A DNA stretch of 6,404 bases from Actinomycetes bacterium. Lineage in GTDB: Bacteria; Actinomycetota; Actinomycetes; Actinomycetales; Microbacteriaceae. The stretch spans positions 1 through 6,404 of the forward strand of contig JAEWDJ010000108.1 of the NCBI GenBank assembly GCA_023390155.1, in the 5' to 3' direction. Shown in pieces: positions 6,201 to 6,404 of this stretch (its first letter is position 1; the number at the start of each line of letters is the position of its first letter). The notes beneath the pieces were generated by a model. The model saw only the letters and a list, made by a program, of their open reading frames with translations. It was not told the origin of the DNA and did not search any database. Made by a program: the position numbers and the translations under genes.

Positions 6201-6402
6201 CACCGACACCGACGCCTCCGAGACCGACAACGACGCCCAGGGCGTCTGGGCGACGACGGGCGCGAGCGGAGGCGCGACCGGACCCGGCACGACGGCCCTC
6301 TCGAACACCGGCGCCGACGTCCTGCCGGTCGTCGCGCTCGGCGGGGGTCTCCTGCTGATCGGAGCCCTGCTCCGGCGGAGGTGGCGCACGCGACGGGCCT
6401 GA
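3223..6402 (+). CDS. Secreted right-handed beta-helix repeat protein with DUF11-like domain and LSNTG cell-wall sorting signal
   Basis: The product is 1059 residues from GTG 3223 (1074 if ATG 3178 is used). Numbering below is from GTG 3223. A signal peptide has a basic start (ESRRGRPG), a hydrophobic core (ALATAVGVGALVVGGLTL) and an AFA site at 40-42. A Pro/Asp-rich linker spans 44-90. At 96-160 comes a pectate-lyase-superfamily-like entry (LLTLQQALTAAPAGGTVSFD). Parallel beta-helix coils continue to about 800, including four units of about 73 residues from 211 and NosD-like 'TGN' coils at 667 (DITGNTI), 689 (DVSGNTI), 727 (RVTGNAF) and 762 (LVTGNSF). Residues 827-860 hold the only two cysteines. 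A DUF11-like beta-sandwich spans about 861-965. D970-D978 fits DxDxDGxxD, a calcium-loop pattern. LSNTG (1026-1030), a hydrophobic span (1031-1050) and RRRWRTRRA form a sortase-type signal. It is probably anchored to the cell wall. Carbohydrate binding, adhesion or polysaccharide cleavage are all possible; no catalytic residues can be assigned, so no enzyme activity is claimed. Confidence 0.88.
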   Translation: MESRRGRPGISAIWRALATAVGVGALVVGGLTLPSGTPSAFAASPPGTVDTGDPQPPADPSVPGGLDEPAPVPDDSIVEMPPPASPDIVPNANTVRIAWVGTPAQRPADTDLLTLQQALTAAPAGGTVSFDPADYAFTGALTVPQAVTLDTAAASTLYARFTVSGGGFALTPAVTIAAANTGAVVTVSTSGAVIAGLTIRNPTPVLRPTGVQLGAGVTGVRIEGLDLDGAGEASSYGVNLTTGSATITDPAIAGVATGIIATAASTASGVTVTGGTVSAATSGLSLGATAAPRIDGVEVTGPAGSGTGIDLAQSSGAVVDSAVVHGFARGIGTATTNTGQGPVITGAVVDGSSREGIALGATSAPRVSDADITGTGAAQSTGILVLLSTAAVIGSPTIAGMMYGITTSAANTGTGPAIDDPTITAFGGITLGSTQGATVTGATLDSGTWAGGTGINLVNSGRATVTGVTATGFLYAIGSQSTVDPSSDRVDVALSDLTVVGAPTASHAVYLLGVSDASITAVDADITGAALVIHQSTDVSAQDITVHGHEGLTPVTGAAILRAYGSQRVDVDRSSIDAGSYGFFYSATDGSTITNATVANLVEYGVYGRSAANIDVSATAFTGNSAVGLFVVTTPANGISHDIRLHGTTMTDNTDGVSVLQGTSGVDITGNTISGQRTVVTAGGAHDLDVSGNTIGQAGLEGIAAITVAPLWEDGALAGSYSSSGIRVTGNAFTGGGTWLAVGTADPSAPDAARRTLRDPVLVTGNSFPAASTAIRTYPNAVSGDDTAPATFRASAAAVTPLVAVADGPVAVDARDYDDPNDWGAACKATGYLDGASFYAGGGAEVRELTDAPVLYPMNCIDLSLTEALSRPNAAGAGDLVTWTLTPHNDGPRAAPSGWTITQLLPAGAELVSLTGAGYTSTGATATATAELPAGADGPPLTVTVRVTAPPAGASTMRNVAYVAPAPDTDVDGDGYPDTMVEQFGPLVVPTIDTDTDASETDNDAQGVWATTGASGGATGPGTTALSNTGADVLPVVALGGGLLLIGALLRRRWRTRRA
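3853..4746 (+). repeat. Protein-level tandem repeats of about 73 residues in the beta-helix
   Basis: Homologous units begin at nucleotides 3853 (VQLGAGVTGVRI), 4072 (LSLGATAAPRIDGVEV), 4291 (IALGATSAPRVSDADI) and 4507 (ITLGSTQGATVTGATL), with periods of 73, 73 and 72 codons. A weaker, longer-spaced copy follows at 4747 (VYLLGVSDASITAVDADITG). Within units a second shared block reads GIGTATTNTGQGPVI / GITTSAANTGTGPAI. Each unit would be about three coils of the helix. The DNA copies have diverged, so recombination between them is not recent. Confidence 0.75.
6298..6399 (+). other. Cell-wall sorting signal (LSNTG, hydrophobic span, arginine-rich tail)
   Basis: LSNTG (6298-6312) is followed by a 20-residue span ADVLPVVALGGGLLLIGALL and the tail RRRWRTRRA. 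Sortases cut between T and G of LPxTG-like motifs; here S replaces P. Actinobacterial class E sortases are known to prefer LAxTG-type variants, so the substitution is plausible for this lineage. No sortase gene is visible in the window, so the partner must lie elsewhere. Confidence 0.75.
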
Positions 6403-6404
6403 GC

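Overview
The window is very GC-rich DNA with strong G/C preference at third codon positions, tightly packed genes with overlapping stop and start codons, and a cell-wall-anchored surface protein. This fits a high-GC Gram-positive actinobacterium, perhaps of the Microbacteriaceae. The family-level guess is inference only. I see no tRNA, rRNA, CRISPR array, transposase or phage gene.

Layout. (1) Positions 1-879, minus strand: an AraC-type transcriptional regulator whose C-terminal end runs off the left edge. (2) Positions 880-1022: a divergent intergenic region holding a near-perfect inverted repeat that overlaps a probable -10 box and ends on the start codon of the next gene. (3) Positions 1023-2900, plus strand: a compact three-gene operon encoding an XRE-type helix-turn-helix/cupin regulator, a ten-helix EamA/RhtA-type exporter, and a 124-residue protein like antibiotic biosynthesis monooxygenases (ABM fold). 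The genes overlap by 8 and 4 bases, so translational coupling is likely. (4) Positions 2963-3118: a 51-residue Cys/His protein of unknown function. (5) Positions 3119-3222: an intergenic region with a short GC hairpin, a candidate promoter and an inverted repeat inside the promoter spacer. (6) Positions 3223-6402: a large secreted right-handed beta-helix protein with a signal peptide, about 73-residue internal repeats, a DUF11-like domain, a calcium-loop motif and an LSNTG sorting signal.

How the genes may work together. The regulator, exporter and ABM-type protein look like a ligand-responsive efflux and detoxification unit. The cupin part of the regulator would sense a small molecule, the EamA protein would export it or a relative, and the ABM-fold protein might modify or bind it. 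The operator-like palindrome at the operon's own start suggests autoregulation on a leaderless transcript. The ligand cannot be read from the sequence. The beta-helix protein appears to be a separate transcription unit concerned with the cell surface. No sortase gene lies in the window.

The most notable points are the leaderless start with its overlapping operator, the almost lysine-free surface protein with one lysine beside one of only two cysteines, and its regular 73-residue repeat.
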